This document shows, in pieces, positions 1-7,370 of a stretch of 64,000 nucleotides of DNA (position 1 is its first letter; every line of letters starts with the position of its first letter). The notes beneath the pieces were generated by a model. The model had not been told where the DNA came from. It ran no database searches and saw nothing but the letters and a program-made list of their open reading frames with translations. A program made the translations under genes and the position numbers. The stretch is from Clostridia bacterium (GTDB lineage: Bacteria > Bacillota > Clostridia > Lachnospirales > Lachnospiraceae): the NCBI GenBank assembly GCA_910576325.1, contig CAJTIM010000020.1:24495-88494 (forward strand), written 5' to 3'.

Positions 1-30
1 CTGTTTGCGGAAAAAAGTTAGGAGGGTAAC

Positions 31-84
31 ATGAACCTAAGATTGGTCAGCGCCGAAGCAGTCAAAGATATTATCTGTAAATAG
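31..84 (+). CDS. Possible 17-residue leader peptide
   Basis: A short reading frame of 17 codons (starts MNLRLVSAEAV) follows a good ribosome site (TAGGAGGG, 18-25, spacing about 5). It ends at TAG 82-84, just before the ribosome site of the next gene. Length and spacing suit a translated leader or a real microprotein, but no family is recognised and such a short frame may be chance. Confidence 0.25.
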   Translation: MNLRLVSAEAVKDIICK

Positions 85-105
85 TAGGATTTAGGAGGCT
101 ATACA

Positions 106-438
106 ATGGTTAAATTAGGATTTAGGCCAGGAGAGGTAAGAATGGAAGAAAGAACGTATAAAATGGGGCAATTAATTTATGGAGTAGAATTTGACATTGC
201 CAATATAGAACATGCGGAAGTCAGTGGTTATTTGTTTATGGCAGAGTGCGGAGATTATATTTTATGTTCTTCCGAATATGTTGATTGCTCCGGAAATTTT
301 AAGAGACAGCTTAAGGAGATGTATTTAGAATCGGTCAACAATTATGGGGTTGAAATCCATATGTTACACAAAAAATGGACGTTTCCTACGATTGAGGAAG
401 CAGATCTAGAACTTAAAAAGTTACTGTTGGATAACTAG
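106..438 (+). CDS. Hypothetical phage early protein, 110 aa
   Basis: Unrecognised. ATG 106 follows TTAGGAGG at 92-99. An in-frame ATG at 142 (MEERTYKMG) is possible but has a weaker site. The protein is acidic and soluble with no membrane segment. The sequence alternates short hydrophobic stretches and turns, as in a small alpha/beta domain, and has cysteines near residues 45, 51 and 58. It is followed 9 bases later by the next gene, so the two are probably co-transcribed in the phage early region. Confidence 0.7.
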   Translation: MVKLGFRPGEVRMEERTYKMGQLIYGVEFDIANIEHAEVSGYLFMAECGDYILCSSEYVDCSGNFKRQLKEMYLESVNNYGVEIHMLHKKWTFPTIEEADLELKKLLLDN

Positions 439-447
439 GAGAGAAAA

Positions 448-630
448 ATGAGTGAATGGAAAGTAATGCTTAATGTAAATTTTTATCAGGTGTGGCGTCA
501 GACTCGGCCTCTTCGTCCAGGAGAACCTATGCACAGTGGTGTCCGGGAGACGAAAGGATATTTTGAAACAGAATCAGAGGCTCAGGCGTATGCGGACAAA
601 CTAAATATGGAAGATGCGGCACTAAACTGA
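448..630 (+). CDS. Hypothetical phage protein, 60 aa
   Basis: A short frame with a good ribosome site (AGGAGAG just upstream), 9 bases after the previous gene. The sequence (MSEWKVMLNVNFYQVWRQTR..., ending in a helix around SEAQAYADKLN) looks like a small beta-beta-alpha domain with a DUF-like 'tESEAqaYAdkLN' ending often seen in small phage proteins. No function can be assigned. The 125 bases downstream (631-755) show no gene. Confidence 0.6.
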   Translation: MSEWKVMLNVNFYQVWRQTRPLRPGEPMHSGVRETKGYFETESEAQAYADKLNMEDAALN

Positions 631-755
631 AATTTTGCGTGAGGAAGCATGGAGTTTTCAGTTTATTCCAGAAATATCACAAAATTAATTTGAAGCTGTT
701 GAAGGATGTGATTTAAAAATAAAACCGATAGGAAAATTGCTGAGAGGAGTAATAT

Positions 756-2381
756 ATGATGGAAAGTCTTCAGGGGAGTTATGATAACCTGACATATGAT
801 GGCGCGTGTAGCATTATCAGAGAAAAGCAATTAAATATGGCGGCAAATTTTGTAGAAGTTGGATTTTGTTTGAGAAGGGTAAAAGAGCAAAAGCTATATT
901 TAGCCGGAGGCTATACCAATATTCATGATATGGCTTTGGATAAGTTTGGAATGTCCCGGCAGGCTACGGATCATGCAATGAATGTCAATAAAAGGTTTTC
1001 CAAAGATGGTAATAGCCCACTATTAGCCGAAGAGTATCGTGTATATGGAAAAAGTCAGCTACAGGAAATGCTATACCTGACGGATGAACAACTGGAGAGC
1101 GTAAAGCCTGATATGACCGTAAAGGAAATACGGAAAGTCAAGGACACTCCGCCAGAACCCAAAATAGAGCTGATTTTACCAGAGCGGAGACAATGCGAAT
1201 ACTTAAAGGCATTTGCGTTGTATTTTATTGATTGCAAACACGAGTGGATGAAACAAGATTTCCATAATCGGGTAACTGATGTAGAGACAAGTCCGGAAGA
1301 AATAAAATCAATGCTCGGTTCAAGTTCCAGAACATGGTATTTTCGGGTTGAACATAGTGAAAAGGCAGCCAGAATTAACCTTTTTGACGAATACATACAG
1401 CTTTTTGATGAAGATAGCAATTGCCTGGGGGACTATGAATGGTTTTACCTGGCCAGAGAGATTCAGTCTATGTGGAATGTGTGGGCGCTTAAAAAGGCAA
1501 AAGAGCAGCAGGAAAAGGAAACGGAATGCTCGACGTCGAGCGTAAATGAAATTGAAGAAGAGCAGCAACCCATACAGGAAACGGATATTGTTACTGAAAT
1601 GGCAGATTGGAAAAAATGCTGTGATAAAGGACAGTGTCCTCCGGATACAAGTTATTGTAGGAGGCAGGAGTGGGGAAATAGTCCGGAACAGCAGGCAGCA
1701 GGACGAAAAGAATGTGAATCCTGTTGGAAGGCATGGAAAAAGCAGCAGGACATTGTTCATCCTCAAGAGGATAGTGTAGAAACACTTTCTCACGATAAAG
1801 ATGAAAAAGTAATTGGTGAAAAGGAGGAAGGTGAAACCGAAAAACTGCCCCAGGAAGAATATACAGCAAGATATTTTTTAGAAGAACAGAAAGAGAAATT
1901 GAACAGGCTATTAATAGCAGTAAAAAACAAGGAACTTTCAGCAGCAGATAAGAAATATTTGGAGCGGCAGAAGGTGATTGTTGGGGCGTTGGCAGGCATG
2001 GTGACGGATTTAGAAATGGAAGAAGAAAGGGAGAGTTTGTCCCATGAGCTTCCTGTTTTGAAAAACAATGATCAGCGCAGAGAATGGCTCCGTAGTTACA
2101 AGAATTGGGGATTGTGGTACAAAGATGATCATATTGCGGTCAAATATTACAGGTATGTTTTTGAGAATGGCGCCCAGTTGATTGCAGAGGTTTATGAGAG
2201 GCGATTATTGCACCATAGCGAAGAGTTATTTGAGAGTGTGTATTACCATCTGGTTGAAGGCCCGAAACCGCCAAAGGGGCAGCACGGGGAAACAAAATGG
2301 ACATATCATGAAAAATATAGTCGGTTTCCCAACAGTGAATCGGAACTAATAGAGTTTTTGAAGGAGATACAAAAAAGATAA
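756..2381 (+). CDS. Large phage early protein with HTH-like N-terminus and Cys-rich middle, 541 aa
   Basis: The start is ATG 756 (a second ATG follows at once) behind GAGGAG. Residues 20-130 are helical and contain a segment resembling a helix-turn-helix (DKFGMSRQATDHAMNVNKRF), followed by a ParB-like 'KPDMTVKEIRKVK' region. Around residues 285-325 is a cysteine cluster (CC, CP, YC, CESCW) that could bind zinc. The C-terminal 150 residues form a second alpha/beta domain rich in aromatic residues. Similar proteins occur in Clostridia prophages and conjugative elements without known role. Its position just before the TubZ cassette suggests replication or maintenance, but this is inference. Confidence 0.75.
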   Translation: MMESLQGSYDNLTYDGACSIIREKQLNMAANFVEVGFCLRRVKEQKLYLAGGYTNIHDMALDKFGMSRQATDHAMNVNKRFSKDGNSPLLAEEYRVYGKSQLQEMLYLTDEQLESVKPDMTVKEIRKVKDTPPEPKIELILPERRQCEYLKAFALYFIDCKHEWMKQDFHNRVTDVETSPEEIKSMLGSSSRTWYFRVEHSEKAARINLFDEYIQLFDEDSNCLGDYEWFYLAREIQSMWNVWALKKAKEQQEKETECSTSSVNEIEEEQQPIQETDIVTEMADWKKCCDKGQCPPDTSYCRRQEWGNSPEQQAAGRKECESCWKAWKKQQDIVHPQEDSVETLSHDKDEKVIGEKEEGETEKLPQEEYTARYFLEEQKEKLNRLLIAVKNKELSAADKKYLERQKVIVGALAGMVTDLEMEEERESLSHELPVLKNNDQRREWLRSYKNWGLWYKDDHIAVKYYRYVFENGAQLIAEVYERRLLHHSEELFESVYYHLVEGPKPPKGQHGETKWTYHEKYSRFPNSESELIEFLKEIQKR

Positions 2382-2510
2382 AGTAACGGGAGCAGTTGTT
2401 AAAGTAGGATGGAGGTAAAAAAAGTATGATGAACACAGATATGAGAGAGTAGGTTGTAAACAATATTATTTGTACTTTGGGAACAGTATGTATTGAGTGC
2501 GTAACAGAAT

Positions 2511-2560
2511 TTAAGAGTAAATAAAACTAAATATGAGAGATTAAGAGAAAATAAGAGACA
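2511..2560 (+). repeat. 10-bp-phased repeats, candidate tubC centromere
   Basis: Five consecutive 10-mers fall in register at 2511, 2521, 2531, 2541 and 2551. Four share the core (T/A)(T/A)A(A/T)GAG with A/T-rich flanks: TTAAGAGTAA, ATATGAGAGA, TTAAGAGAAA and ATAAGAGACA. The second (ATAAAACTAA) is degenerate. Another ATGAGAGA lies near 2440. They sit immediately upstream of a small winged-helix gene and a tubulin-like gene, where type III partition systems keep their iteron centromere. One helical turn per repeat suits binding of a protein array on one DNA face. Confidence 0.55.
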
Positions 2561-2576
2561 GGAAGGAGGAAAATGA

Positions 2577-2840
2577 GTGAACCGAATACAGTTTATTATA
2601 TTATCAAGCCTGGTGTCGGAAAGCGCGAATAATAATGTAAATGCAATGTCAATCAAAGAGATTATCGAGAATTTGCGTTCCCTGGAATATACCTATAATT
2701 CTTTTTATAAGCATACAAAGGCGCTATTGGCAGCAGGATATATAGCGGCAGGGCTTCCGGTGGGTAATTCCAAGACTTATTACATAACCCAGCAAGGAAA
2801 AGAAGCATTGGAGATTGTGAAGGGAGGAAACGGAGCATGA
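2577..2840 (+). CDS. tubR: Small winged-helix DNA-binding protein, TubR-like, 87 aa
   Basis: GTG 2577 lies 6 bases after GGAGGA. An overlapping ATG at 2573 opens only a 20-codon frame that ends at 2632. The protein has the helix-turn-helix plus wing pattern of small regulators: MSIKEIIENLRSLEYTYNSF, then a recognition-like helix, then a wing 'GNSKTYYITQQGKEAL'. Its stop overlaps the start of the tubulin-like gene (ATGA), so both are translated together. Known type III partition operons have exactly this order: small winged-helix TubR before TubZ. It would bind the phased repeats upstream and link them to TubZ filaments. Function rests on context; size and fold fit. Confidence 0.65.
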   Translation: MNRIQFIILSSLVSESANNNVNAMSIKEIIENLRSLEYTYNSFYKHTKALLAAGYIAAGLPVGNSKTYYITQQGKEALEIVKGGNGA

Positions 2841-3874
2841 AAAAGGAAATCGGATTTGTAGCAATAGGACAGGCGGGAGGAAACATTGGAAAGCTGTTTG
2901 AAAAGTTGGGCTATACGGTTCTGTACATAAACACATCGGAGGAGGATTTGAAAACCCTTCCTGATGCGGCCCATAAGTACCATCTGGAGGGCGGTGATGG
3001 ATGCAATAAAGACCGGACAAAGGCAAAGAAGCTTCTGGCCAGGAACCTTGAAAAGGTTATGAAGGAGATATCCGGGAAAGTACCACAAAAGTTGGTATTT
3101 ACTATTTTTTCTGCGGGAGGCGGGACAGGCTCCGGGATTGGTCCGGCTCTCACAGCAGTATTGCAGCAGGAACAGGATAAAATGACAGGAGCAATCACGA
3201 TCCTTCCAAGCGAAACCGAATCTGTAAAAGCTCATGTCAATGCCTGGGACTGCGTGAGGGAGCTGGCCGATATTGAAGAAATAGGAGCGTCATTTTTTAT
3301 AGATAATAATTCCGATAGGGGAAAAATGAAGCTTAATGATATTTTTGTAAGGCTTCTGGATGATTTTATCAGTATCCCGGAGAAAAAGACCAGTGCGCTC
3401 GGAAATATTGACCGGGCAGAGATTAAGGAGGTGCTGAGCACCAAAGGAGCGGCAGTTATCAGCCGTACATCCAAGCAGGATACGACTACGGCTAGAGTAA
3501 TTGAGCATCTGCGCAAAGGGATATTTGCCGAAATGGATGAGATGAAGGCGGTGAAATATATAGCTATATTGGCAGCAGGAGCCCAGACAACAATTAATTT
3601 ACAAGCTCTGCAGGCCGAGTTTGGGACAGCTTACGATATCTTCCAGGGGTTTGAGGCAGAACAGACCATATGCTGCCTTAGCGGGCTGAGATTTCCGTTT
3701 TCACGAATGGAAAAGATTAAGAAAAAAGCTATGGAGAATCAGGAGGACATTGTAAACAGTTTCCAGGCGGTCAATGCGAATCCTATGAGCGAGGGATTGG
3801 ATTTGTTTGCAAAGGTAAAGAAGCCGGAAAAGAAGAAAGGAAGTTCCAGAGACTTATTACAAAAGTTTTTGTAG
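2837..3874 (+). CDS. tubZ: Phage tubulin/FtsZ-like GTPase, TubZ-like, 345 aa
   Basis: This is a tubulin-superfamily GTPase, shown by the N-terminal nucleotide loop GQAGGNIG (residues 11-18), the signature SAGGGTGSG (92-100) and a T7-loop-like NIDRAE (190-195) that supplies the catalytic acidic residue to the next subunit. It has no FtsZ C-terminal FtsA/ZipA-binding peptide. Instead it ends in a basic tail (KVKKPEKKKGSSRDLLQKF) like those TubZ proteins use to contact TubR-DNA. At 345 residues it is shorter than plasmid TubZ (about 400-480). It should form cytoplasmic filaments that move or position phage DNA. A PhuZ-like role in centring DNA during lytic growth is the alternative; the TubR-like partner and repeats favour partition. 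Confidence 0.85.
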   Translation: MKKEIGFVAIGQAGGNIGKLFEKLGYTVLYINTSEEDLKTLPDAAHKYHLEGGDGCNKDRTKAKKLLARNLEKVMKEISGKVPQKLVFTIFSAGGGTGSGIGPALTAVLQQEQDKMTGAITILPSETESVKAHVNAWDCVRELADIEEIGASFFIDNNSDRGKMKLNDIFVRLLDDFISIPEKKTSALGNIDRAEIKEVLSTKGAAVISRTSKQDTTTARVIEHLRKGIFAEMDEMKAVKYIAILAAGAQTTINLQALQAEFGTAYDIFQGFEAEQTICCLSGLRFPFSRMEKIKKKAMENQEDIVNSFQAVNANPMSEGLDLFAKVKKPEKKKGSSRDLLQKFL

Positions 3875-3883
3875 GAGAAAGGT

Positions 3884-4738
3884 ATGGCAGGAAGGCATCA
3901 TAAAGTAGGTCTTGACTACTTTGAACTGGACTGCCTGCTGAATGATAAAATTAAATTGATACAAGCCGAATTTGGACTAAAAGGATTTGCGATAATTGTC
4001 AAGTTATACCAGAAAATATATGGTGGAAAAGGTTATTATTGTGAATGGAATGAAGATATACTATTGCTGTTTCTGGTCGAAAACGGTCTGAATAGTGATA
4101 GTAAGAATTTGATCAATGAAATAGTGCAGGCTTGTATCAGAAGGGACATTTTTTCGGAAGCTCTCTATAAAAAATTTGGGATCTTAACGTCCTATGGGGT
4201 GCAAGAAAGATACCTAAATGCTGTGTCCAAGCGTGAGAGAGTAGAACTGAAAAAAGAGTACCTTTTATTAAATGCAGGCAAAAATAATAAAAATGTAGTC
4301 ATAAATTCAATTTCTGACGGAATAAATGCCATTTCTGATGGCAGAAATAAAGAGAGTAGAGTAGAGAAGAGTAGAGAAGAGAATAAAAACATATTGTGCA
4401 AAGCTGACGCTGTTGCACTGTTTGAACGTCTATGGAGCCTGTATCCATGTAAACGTGGCAAAGAGAAGGTAACAGAAAAGAAGAAAATGGAATTGCTATC
4501 TATTGGCGAGGAGCATATGCTCCGTTGTATTGAACGATATAAAGCAGAGCTGAAAAAAGACGCTGAATGGAGAAAGCCTCAAAACGGAAGTACTTTTTTC
4601 AACTCCGGTTATATTGATTATTTGGATGAAAATTTTACGCCAACAATTGCTTCTCAACGAAAGCGATCAGCATTTCATAATTTTGAAGAGCATCATTATG
4701 ATTATAACAAACTATTGGAGCAAATTAATGGGCGATAG
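3884..4738 (+). CDS. Lin1244/Lin1753 (DUF4373) domain protein, putative phage replication initiator, 284 aa
   Basis: The first 95 residues (MAGRHHKVGLDYFELDCLLND...) match the DUF4373 domain known from Listeria and Clostridia phages, which lies N-terminal to DnaD-like replication proteins. A variable linker (residues 125-165) precedes a C-terminal helical segment (LWSLYPCKRGKEK...) ending in 'WRKPQNGSTFFNSGYIDYLDENF', typical of DnaD/Rep-type phage proteins that recruit helicase loaders to the origin. The ribosome site is GTAGGAGAAAGG. It follows tubZ by 9 bases. No DnaC-like loader follows, so this phage presumably uses the host loader. Confidence 0.75.
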   Translation: MAGRHHKVGLDYFELDCLLNDKIKLIQAEFGLKGFAIIVKLYQKIYGGKGYYCEWNEDILLLFLVENGLNSDSKNLINEIVQACIRRDIFSEALYKKFGILTSYGVQERYLNAVSKRERVELKKEYLLLNAGKNNKNVVINSISDGINAISDGRNKESRVEKSREENKNILCKADAVALFERLWSLYPCKRGKEKVTEKKKMELLSIGEEHMLRCIERYKAELKKDAEWRKPQNGSTFFNSGYIDYLDENFTPTIASQRKRSAFHNFEEHHYDYNKLLEQINGR

Positions 4739-4787
4739 TTCATCTCTATTGTTGGCAGCAGGATCTTGAGCGTTGGAGGGAATATGT

Positions 4788-5210
4788 ATGAACAGAATAC
4801 CAAAAGATAGCTGGGCAATTATTGAGCGAGTAATACGCAGATATCCGGAATCTAAAAAAGAGTATATTGAGGTATGCCGAGATGTGGTAGATGCAAGACC
4901 TGAAAGCCTGTTACAAAGCGGGATTGTCTTAGGCGGTATTCCGGGAAATCCTACGGAAAAAGCTGTAATGAAGATCATGGATACACCCAGGATGCGGAGG
5001 CTGTACAGGGAAATACAGGCGGTAGAGGCGGTTTATAATCAGCTTCCGGCAGACCATCAAAAAGTAATTCGGGTTCGTTTCTGGTCAGACAGAGAGCGGA
5101 AAATATCTTATCTTCGCATGGCAGAAAGTGTAAACTATAAAGAGGCTCAAATGAGGCGGATATCTGGAAAATTTGTACGGGATGTTGGAAAACGTCTTGG
5201 AGAGATATGA
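4788..5210 (+). CDS. Phage late-gene activator-like protein (RinA/ArpU-like), 140 aa
   Basis: ATG 4788 is chosen because GGAGG at 4775-4779 lies 8 bases upstream; an in-frame TTG at 4773 overlaps that site. The C-terminal half has the sigma-region-4-like pattern of RinA/ArpU regulators: a turn 'LPADHQKVIRVRFW' followed by 'ISYLRMAESVNYKEAQMRRISGKFVRDVGKRL', a probable DNA-contacting helix-turn-helix. These small proteins activate late (packaging and structural) transcription in Gram-positive phages, and the early-to-late junction position suits that. The family call is by pattern, not by search. Confidence 0.65.
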   Translation: MNRIPKDSWAIIERVIRRYPESKKEYIEVCRDVVDARPESLLQSGIVLGGIPGNPTEKAVMKIMDTPRMRRLYREIQAVEAVYNQLPADHQKVIRVRFWSDRERKISYLRMAESVNYKEAQMRRISGKFVRDVGKRLGEI

Positions 5211-5258
5211 AGGAAATATCATATTTTAAAAATGTGTAAAAAATGTGTATTATTTCTA

Positions 5259-5286
5259 TTGACAATACACGGAAAATGTGTATAAT
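5259..5286 (+). promoter_or_regulatory. hicAB promoter with overlapping palindromic operator
   Basis: TTGACA at 5259-5264 and TATAAT at 5281-5286 are separated by 16 bp. Inverted ATACAC/GTGTAT arms (5266-5271 and 5278-5283) lie between and overlap the -10 box. A further GTGTATT/AATACAC pair straddles the -35 box, and AATGTGTA occurs three times between 5230 and 5283. HicB-type antitoxins autorepress by binding such palindromes at their own promoter. Confidence 0.75.
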
Positions 5287-5308
5287 ATAATTATAGGAGG
5301 ACACACGA

Positions 5309-5482
5309 ATGAAACGAAGAGATTTGATAAAAAAGCTGGAAGATGCCGGATTTCGTTTCAAGGAGCATGGAGGCAACCACGATACATATAAGCGTGGAAG
5401 CGATACGGAACAGGTTCCGAGACACACAGAAATTAATGAAATCACAGCGAAAAGGATACTAAAGAAGTGGGGATTGAAATAA
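5309..5482 (+). CDS. hicA: HicA toxin (mRNA interferase), 57 aa
   Basis: The protein begins MKRRDLIKKLEDAGFRFKEH and has the HicA pattern: amphipathic first helix, then GGNHDTYKR with the catalytic histidine, then VPRH and a final helix ending in KKWGLK. Length is normal for the family. HicA is a small double-stranded-RNA-binding-like nuclease that cleaves mRNA until neutralised by HicB. ATG 5309 is preceded by AGGAGG. It shares a promoter with hicB 38 bases downstream. In a prophage the pair can stabilise the element or act against other phages. Confidence 0.9.
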   Translation: MKRRDLIKKLEDAGFRFKEHGGNHDTYKRGSDTEQVPRHTEINEITAKRILKKWGLK

Positions 5483-5520
5483 AATCCCCGGTATCTTTTT
5501 TGTAGATAAGGAGGAATACA

Positions 5521-5943
5521 ATGAAAAGAGCATATCCAACATTTATAGCAGAATGTGGAACGGATTATCTGGTATATGTTCCTGATATGGATATCTTTAC
5601 AGAGGGTCACAATTTGGAGGATGCTATAGAAATGGCCAGGGATGCAATAGGGCTGAAAGGAATATCTCTGGAGGATGATGGGATAGAGATTCCAGAGGCA
5701 TCCGGTTATCAAGGAGCCGTGGTCAAAGCAAAGGAGGATACGGAGGACTTTGATTATACCAAAGGAATTTTGACTATGGTGGACGTGGACTTTATCGTGT
5801 ACAGGAGGCGTATGGATAATAAATCCGTGCGAAGAAATGTTACATTACCGAATTGGTTAAACCAGGAGGCAGAGGCGGCAAACCTCAATGTCTCGAAAGT
5901 ACTGCAGGAGGCATTGATGGAGCGTCTGGCGATAAGCGGATAA
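5521..5943 (+). CDS. hicB: HicB antitoxin with C-terminal DNA-binding domain, 140 aa
   Basis: The N-terminal 75 residues (YPTFIAECGTDYLVYVPDMD..., EDAIEMARDAIGL) are the degenerate RNase-H-like HicB fold that binds HicA. The C-terminal part (VRRNVTLPNWLNQEAEAANLNVSKVLQEALMERL) is a ribbon-helix-helix domain like those that bind the operator. The gene follows hicA, has its own AAGGAGG site, and is followed at once by a hairpin terminator. The complex should repress the promoter at 5259-5286. Confidence 0.9.
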   Translation: MKRAYPTFIAECGTDYLVYVPDMDIFTEGHNLEDAIEMARDAIGLKGISLEDDGIEIPEASGYQGAVVKAKEDTEDFDYTKGILTMVDVDFIVYRRRMDNKSVRRNVTLPNWLNQEAEAANLNVSKVLQEALMERLAISG

Positions 5944-5946
5944 ACA

Positions 5947-6010
5947 GAAAGGCACCTTTCGGGGTGTCTTTCTTTGTGTAATAGAGAAGTTTAAAAAAAC
6001 TCTTGACTTT
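5947..6010 (+). repeat. 64-bp imperfect direct repeat, copy 1
   Basis: Bases 5947-6010 align without gaps to 7250-7313 (terminator hairpin, then A-rich stretch, then CTCTTGACTTT). In copy 1 the TTGACT at 6003-6008 has no good -10 at the right distance, whereas in copy 2 it is part of a functional-looking promoter. Confidence 0.75.
5948..5976 (+). terminator. Terminator after hicB (copy 1 of a duplicated unit)
   Basis: AAAGGCACC pairs with GGTGTCTTT around a short loop (one G-U pair) and is followed by a T-rich run. A near-identical hairpin occurs at 7251-7279; together they bracket the two-gene membrane cassette. Confidence 0.8.
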
Positions 6011-6165
6011 AAATTGGTTTGAAAGAAACAAGTAAATATTTTAAATGTGTAAGAAATAACCTGTATATATTTTAGAGAAAAATATGACACAATTTGGAAA
6101 AAAAGGTTGTAAACTTTTGCGAATAATTATATAATCAAAGTGTTAAAAAATATGAGGGGAAAAAA

Positions 6166-6576
6166 ATGAATAGAAACAGTAAATTGAGGAAAACTGAAAA
6201 TGAACCGACTAATGGATGGGATGTTTTAAAGGCCATCGTGGATGGTCTCTTTAATTCATTGGGATTTTCAAAGGCTGCGGCATTTACTTTGTTTTGGTTT
6301 GTTATTCGGGATATAATATTTGTGATTAAACTTCCAACAGATTATAATTATGCTGAACACTTGTTGGATGCAGTAAAAATTTTGTCATATATTACCAAAA
6401 ATGATAATATACTTATACCGGTATTATTTGTTATATGTGTAGTTTCTTTCATATTTATTATTTTTTTAATCATACATAATAATTTTTTACGTAAAGAGAT
6501 AACTAGAATTGCAGAAGCACGAAGCCAGGCAATGCATGGTGAACATAAGTTAACTATGCATGTGTCATCAAAGTAG
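6166..6576 (+). CDS. Two-helix membrane protein of unknown function, 136 aa
   Basis: Unrecognised. It has hydrophobic segments around residues 35-54 (AAAFTLFWFVIRDIIFVI) and 82-103 (ILIPVLFVICVVSFIFIIFLI), with a polar N-terminus and a basic C-terminal tail, so it should be a membrane protein with two spans. It is AT-rich compared with phage structural genes. The start ATG 6166 follows GAGGGG. With the next gene it forms a pair bounded by duplicated terminator sequence, as in phage moron cassettes. Such pairs often act in superinfection exclusion or defence; that is inference only. Confidence 0.7.
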   Translation: MNRNSKLRKTENEPTNGWDVLKAIVDGLFNSLGFSKAAAFTLFWFVIRDIIFVIKLPTDYNYAEHLLDAVKILSYITKNDNILIPVLFVICVVSFIFIIFLIIHNNFLRKEITRIAEARSQAMHGEHKLTMHVSSK

Positions 6577-6607
6577 TACAGTGTAACTTTAGAGAAGGAG
6601 GGATAAT

Positions 6608-7162
6608 ATGATTTATGGTTTTGTGTTATTGTTTGTATCTTTTATATGCTTTGCGGTGTACCATGCATTTATATTACCTAAATATGAGAGAAAAATTTTT
6701 GCTTTGTATAAATGCAGAGACAAACTAGCACTTTATGGAATGAAAGACCCTTTGATTCAAAAGTCATATGAGTATCAGTATTTAATGGGGATGCTTAATG
6801 CAGAGATTTATTTAATGCATGATAATATTTCTTTTACCCAGTATTTTAAAAATTCAGTAGAGTTTCCTGTAGAAAATGAAAAGAAAATAGAAGAACTGTT
6901 AAAAGGAATTCAAAATGACGAGGTATATTTACAGGTGTTTAATGAGTCCTATGGGATATTCAAAACATATTTTGATAATAAAATGAAGTGGTTTATACGC
7001 TTATTTTTAAATCCAATAAGCCGTGTGTTGTCTTTTTTTATATATGTTTTAGAAAGGACAAGTAAACTTCAAGATCAAGATAGCGTTAAAAGGATGGAGT
7101 CGTACGCAACTGGAGTTCCACAAGTTTATGAAAGATACATGAAGATGAATTCAATGCTTTAG
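6608..7162 (+). CDS. Membrane-anchored protein of unknown function, 184 aa
   Basis: Unrecognised. The first 25 residues form a membrane anchor (FVLLFVSFICFAVYHAFIL). A mostly helical cytoplasmic region follows, and a second hydrophobic stretch lies at about 128-149 (WFIRLFLNPISRVLSFFIYVLE). The start ATG 6608 follows AAGGAGG. It is AT-rich and 31 bases after the first cassette gene, so the two probably act together at the membrane. Downstream (7163-7249) is non-coding. Confidence 0.7.
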   Translation: MIYGFVLLFVSFICFAVYHAFILPKYERKIFALYKCRDKLALYGMKDPLIQKSYEYQYLMGMLNAEIYLMHDNISFTQYFKNSVEFPVENEKKIEELLKGIQNDEVYLQVFNESYGIFKTYFDNKMKWFIRLFLNPISRVLSFFIYVLERTSKLQDQDSVKRMESYATGVPQVYERYMKMNSML

Positions 7163-7249
7163 AATGTTATTGAAATAGTAATAGTATTATTACGTTTCTG
7201 GGTTTAATTAAAAGTAGTTGAATGTAAATCAAAATAAATTTTAGTACGG

Positions 7250-7313
7250 GAAAGGCATCTTTCGGGGTGCTTTTCTTTATGTAGTAGAAAATTTTTAAAA
7301 ACCTCTTGACTTT
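7250..7313 (+). repeat. 64-bp imperfect direct repeat, copy 2
   Basis: Gapless partner of 5947-6010. It contains the terminator hairpin 7251-7279 (AAAGGCATC/GGTGCTTTT) that ends the membrane cassette and the -35 box of the downstream repressor gene. Confidence 0.75.
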
Positions 7314-7355
7314 TTGAGTTCCAGATATTATATTGAATTTGTGGAACTCAAAAAG
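7306..7355 (+). promoter_or_regulatory. Promoter of the RHH gene inside a perfect 14-bp inverted repeat
   Basis: TTGACT (7306-7311) and TATATT (7329-7334) are spaced 17 bp. CTTTTTGAGTTCCA at 7310-7323 is exactly complementary to TGGAACTCAAAAAG at 7342-7355, so one arm overlaps the -35 side and the other lies at the transcription start. This is a textbook autorepression operator, most simply for the ribbon-helix-helix protein encoded 16 bases further on. Confidence 0.8.
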
Positions 7356-7370
7356 CGAGGTGATTAAAAA

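Noticed and set aside
2837..3874. Call as host cell-division FtsZ
   Set aside because: No FtsZ C-terminal peptide, much shorter, phage context and a coupled winged-helix gene favour a TubZ-like protein.
6003..6040. Promoter in the first copy of the 64-bp repeat
   Set aside because: TTGACT is present but no acceptable -10 stands 16-18 bases downstream, unlike the second copy.
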